Assembly: GCA_028284765.1 (NCBI GenBank)
Contig: JANQRA010000019.1
Coordinates: 1-64,000 of the forward strand
Source of the DNA: Acidimicrobiia bacterium
Lineage (GTDB): Bacteria; Actinomycetota; Acidimicrobiia; Spongiisociales; ZC4RG35
Length of the DNA: 64,000 nt
Reading direction: 5' to 3'
In this document: piece after piece, positions 61,799 to 64,000 of the stretch
Position numbering within the stretch: position 1 is the stretch's first letter
Layout of the letters: each line of letters begins with the position of its first letter
Program-made: the position numbers and the translations under genes
The notes under the pieces: generated by a model
The model's database searches: none
Told to the model about the DNA's origin: nothing
The model's input: the letters and a program-made list of their open reading frames with translations, nothing else

Positions 61799-62683
61799 CT
61801 AAACCGCTGCCACCCTCCGAATCGCATCGGCGATGGCCGCCGGCTCCTCTTCCTGGATGAAATGGCCGGCGTCGGTCACGGTGACATCGGCTTCGGGCAG
61901 CTGCCGCTTGATCCGTCTCAGGACCTTCCCCAGAACCGGGTCTTTCTCACCCCACACGATGGCGCTGGGGCCGTCATAACACTCGATGAAGTCCTCCACA
62001 TCCTTCAGGGGCAGAACACTGGGATGCTCCAATGAGCCGGGGACCATCCTGACCAATGCCGAGGCAGCGCCGGATCCACCTTGCGAATGGCTCAACGGAA
62101 AGCTGTACGACTTCTGGACCAAGCCACTGATCGAGCGCCGATCGCCCTGGGCGGCGCCCAAGAACCGGTACCACGGAATCGCCTGTCCGGCGCGGCTGCC
62201 GAAGAAGCGGTGGAATGGTGTGGGGGTGAAGCCGGGTTTGGGTGCTCCCAACATCGTGTTGAGGACGACGAGGCCGCGCATCTGCCCCGGGTTGGCTCTC
62301 ATCGCCAACCCGCCGATCGGGCCGCCCCAATCCTGAACGACGACGACCGCATCGGAGAGATCCAGCTTTGTGATGAGGGCAGCCATCCAGCTGCCGTGGT
62401 TAGCCAGCGTGTGGTCGGCCACCGACAACGGCCGATCGGAAAGGCCCAGCCCGATCAGGTCGGGCATGATCAGCCGGAATGGCTCACTCGCCAGCTGCTC
62501 GGCCACGCGGCGATACAGATACCCCCAGGTGGGATTGCCATGAAAAAGAAGAACAGGGCGGCCTTCGCCTTGTTCCATGACGTGCATCCGAAGGTCCTCT
62601 TCGACCTGGACCCGATAGCGATCAAACGGGAGCTGATCCTCTAGCCAGTCGGGCAGCGGTGGTGGGTCGAGCCGGTCGATCAC
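61799..62683 (-). CDS. Alpha/beta hydrolase, haloalkane-dehalogenase-like
   Basis: A 294-residue hydrolase: HGNPTW oxyanion-loop motif, nucleophile aspartate in VVQDWGGP, acid residue in WGEKDPVLG and catalytic histidine in AGHFIQEE. This set matches haloalkane dehalogenases, including the Asp nucleophile that distinguishes them from esterases; epoxide hydrolases are an alternative. It overlaps the LivG gene by four bases, so it is translated with the amino-acid importer genes. Confidence 0.85.
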   Translation of the reverse strand: MIDRLDPPPLPDWLEDQLPFDRYRVQVEEDLRMHVMEQGEGRPVLLFHGNPTWGYLYRRVAEQLASEPFRLIMPDLIGLGLSDRPLSVADHTLANHGSWMAALITKLDLSDAVVVVQDWGGPIGGLAMRANPGQMRGLVVLNTMLGAPKPGFTPTPFHRFFGSRAGQAIPWYRFLGAAQGDRRSISGLVQKSYSFPLSHSQGGSGAASALVRMVPGSLEHPSVLPLKDVEDFIECYDGPSAIVWGEKDPVLGKVLRRIKRQLPEADVTVTDAGHFIQEEEPAAIADAIRRVAAV

Positions 62684-63513
62684 TGCTGACCGATCTCGAC
62701 CTCTTCACCCAGGTAGGCCTTGATGACGTTGGGGTTTTGCTGCACTTCGGCCGGCTCACCAATCGCTATCTGCTTGCCGAAGTCGACGACGAGCACACGG
62801 TCGGCGATGTCCATGACAAGGCCCATGTCGTGCTCGACCAAGATGATGGCGATCCCCAACTCGTCCTGGACGTCGAGGATGAACCGGGCCATGTCCTCGG
62901 TCTCTTCGAGGTTCATCCCGGCCACCGGCTCGTCCAACATCAGGATCTCCGGGTCCATGGCGAGGGCGCGGCCCATCTCGACACGTTTCTGCACGCCGTA
63001 GGGAAGAAGCCCAACCGGGTACTTGCGCCATTGCTCGATCTCGAGGAAGTCGATGATGCCCTCGACGATCTCCCGGTTCGCCATCTCCTCTCGCTTGGCC
63101 TTGCCCAGCCAGACAGAGCCGGCAAGCCAGCCCGACTTCATGCGGACGTGGCGTCCCGTGAGGATGTTCTCCAGCACGGTCATGTGGGGGTAGAGCGCGA
63201 TGTTCTGGAAGGTGCGTGCGATGCCACGCTCGGCGGTGTGGTTCGGCTTCAGCCCCATCAGCGACTCGCCTTTCCAGAGAATGTCACCTTGCTGCGGGTG
63301 ATACACCTGGTTGATCGAGTTGAAGAGTGATGTCTTGCCGGCACCGTTGGGACCGATGATCGCGAACAGCTCGCCATCGTCGACGTGGAACGAGACACCG
63401 TCGATCGCCTTGACACCCTTGAACGAGAGGTGGATGTCCCTGACCTCCATCAGGTGATCGTAGTCGGCGGGCCCGGAGCGGTCGACCCTGCGTTGGAGCA
63501 GCTTGCCTGACAT
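62680..63513 (-). CDS. livG: LivG-like branched-chain amino acid ABC ATPase
   Basis: A 277-residue ATPase with Walker A GPNGAGKTSLFN, Q-loop FQNIALYPH and Walker B LMLDEPVAGMN. The LivG-type residues (SFKGVKAIDGVSF, the C-terminal FGKQIAIGEP and EVEIG) support the branched-chain/urea-type importer family. The signature region reads PYGVQKRVEMGRAL, as usual for LivG. It partners LivF, 10 bases away. Confidence 0.9.
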   Translation of the reverse strand: MSGKLLQRRVDRSGPADYDHLMEVRDIHLSFKGVKAIDGVSFHVDDGELFAIIGPNGAGKTSLFNSINQVYHPQQGDILWKGESLMGLKPNHTAERGIARTFQNIALYPHMTVLENILTGRHVRMKSGWLAGSVWLGKAKREEMANREIVEGIIDFLEIEQWRKYPVGLLPYGVQKRVEMGRALAMDPEILMLDEPVAGMNLEETEDMARFILDVQDELGIAIILVEHDMGLVMDIADRVLVVDFGKQIAIGEPAEVQQNPNVIKAYLGEEVEIGQQ

Positions 63514-63523
63514 CAGCGCGCCC

Positions 63524-64000
63524 TCAACTCAACCACCGCTTCCGGCGCTTGTAGTGCTTCACGTCACGGAACGACTTCTTCTCCCCACTGGCGTGCAGCC
63601 CCAGGTAGAACTCTTTGACGTCGTCGTCTTTGAGGAGCCGGGCCGGGTCGCCGTCCATCACCATCTTGCCGGTCTCCATGATGTAGCCGTGATGGGCGAT
63701 GGTCAGTGCCATGTTGGCGTTCTGCTCGATGAGCAGGACCGCGGTCCCTTGCTCGTTGATCTCGACGATGATGTCGCGGACTTCCTGGACCAGCAGCGGC
63801 GCAAGGCCAAGCGAAGGCTCATCGAGGATCAGAAGCTTCGGGTCTTGCATGAGAGCTCGCCCGATGGCCAGCATCTGCTGCTCACCCCCTGAGAGATACC
63901 CGGCTGTGGCCCCCCTCCTCTCTTCGAGTCTCGGGAACAGAGACATCACGCGATCATGAGAGCTGTTGTACGCACTGCGATTGCCGTTGACGTGGGCACC
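63524..64000 (-). CDS. livF: LivF-like ATPase (5' part beyond the window)
   Basis: The frame is open to the last base of the window, so only the C-terminal 158 residues are seen. Signature LSGGEQQMLAIGRALM, Walker B LLILDEPSLGLAP and H-loop IEQN are those of LivF. In the visible upstream part the sequence HVNGNRSAYNSSHDRV precedes MSLFPRLEERR and looks unusual compared with typical LivF. The two Liv ATPases would work with LivH/LivM permeases encoded upstream. Confidence 0.88.
   Translation of the reverse strand, partial: GAHVNGNRSAYNSSHDRVMSLFPRLEERRGATAGYLSGGEQQMLAIGRALMQDPKLLILDEPSLGLAPLLVQEVRDIIVEINEQGTAVLLIEQNANMALTIAHHGYIMETGKMVMDGDPARLLKDDDVKEFYLGLHASGEKKSFRDVKHYKRRKRWLS

Overview
The window is a 64 kb stretch of moderately high-GC chromosome. 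It most resembles a free-living or host-associated actinobacterium, possibly of the class Acidimicrobiia; the class is an inference. Supporting signs are a UPF0182 membrane protein, a DivIVA-type coiled-coil protein, a PDZ/Lon-like secreted-side protease, several LLM-fold (F420/FMN-type) oxidoreductases, caa3-type oxidase assembly genes, an initiator tRNA without encoded CCA, and frequent GTG and TTG starts.

Layout. Bases 1-5.7 kb hold the end of an unknown gene, a nuclease-STAND-TPR protein (candidate phage defence), a Thermus-type isocitrate dehydrogenase and a DUF1778/GNAT toxin-antitoxin pair. Bases 5.9-18.5 kb hold a catabolic block: a NitT/TauT-type ABC importer, two LLM oxidoreductases, a cyclic amidohydrolase, two RidA proteins, an XRE-cupin regulator, a three-subunit xanthine dehydrogenase/CO dehydrogenase-family hydroxylase and a Nudix hydrolase. 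This fits uptake and opening of a nitrogen heterocycle; the substrate is unknown.

Bases 18.5-33.9 kb form a second catabolic block that appears to be one regulon. It has three operons: PotD-isochorismatase-PotB-PotC-PotA; three tandem DUF3830 proteins, a D-aminoacylase-like amidohydrolase and an LLM enzyme; and, on the other strand, a GntR regulator, a DapA-like aldolase, a DpaA-like dehydrogenase and a second NitT-type importer. Two paralogous FadR-type GntR regulators, both starting at TTG, lie inside it. All four promoters carry the same operator, GATATAC-N8-GCATATC or a close variant, over the -10 region. I regard this as the most interesting feature of the window.

Bases 34-36 kb encode SCO1 and CtaG behind a perfect 25-bp palindrome. 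Bases 35.8-44 kb encode a sugar cassette (GH15, GH31, ABC importer, ROK regulator). Bases 44.2-53.2 kb are accessory: unknown proteins, GIY-YIG and Mrr-like nucleases, a Fic AMP-transferase, an AbiE toxin-antitoxin pair with two strong palindromic operators, and a small HTH/toxin pair, ending at an initiator tRNA.

Bases 53.4-64 kb are housekeeping-like: an APC permease, a DUF302 protein, a short beta-carbonic-anhydrase-like protein, an IF-1 paralogue, UPF0182, a DivIVA-like protein, PDZ-Lon, an alpha/beta hydrolase and the LivG/LivF ATPases; LivF runs off the end. All family calls come from reading translations by eye; no database search was run.
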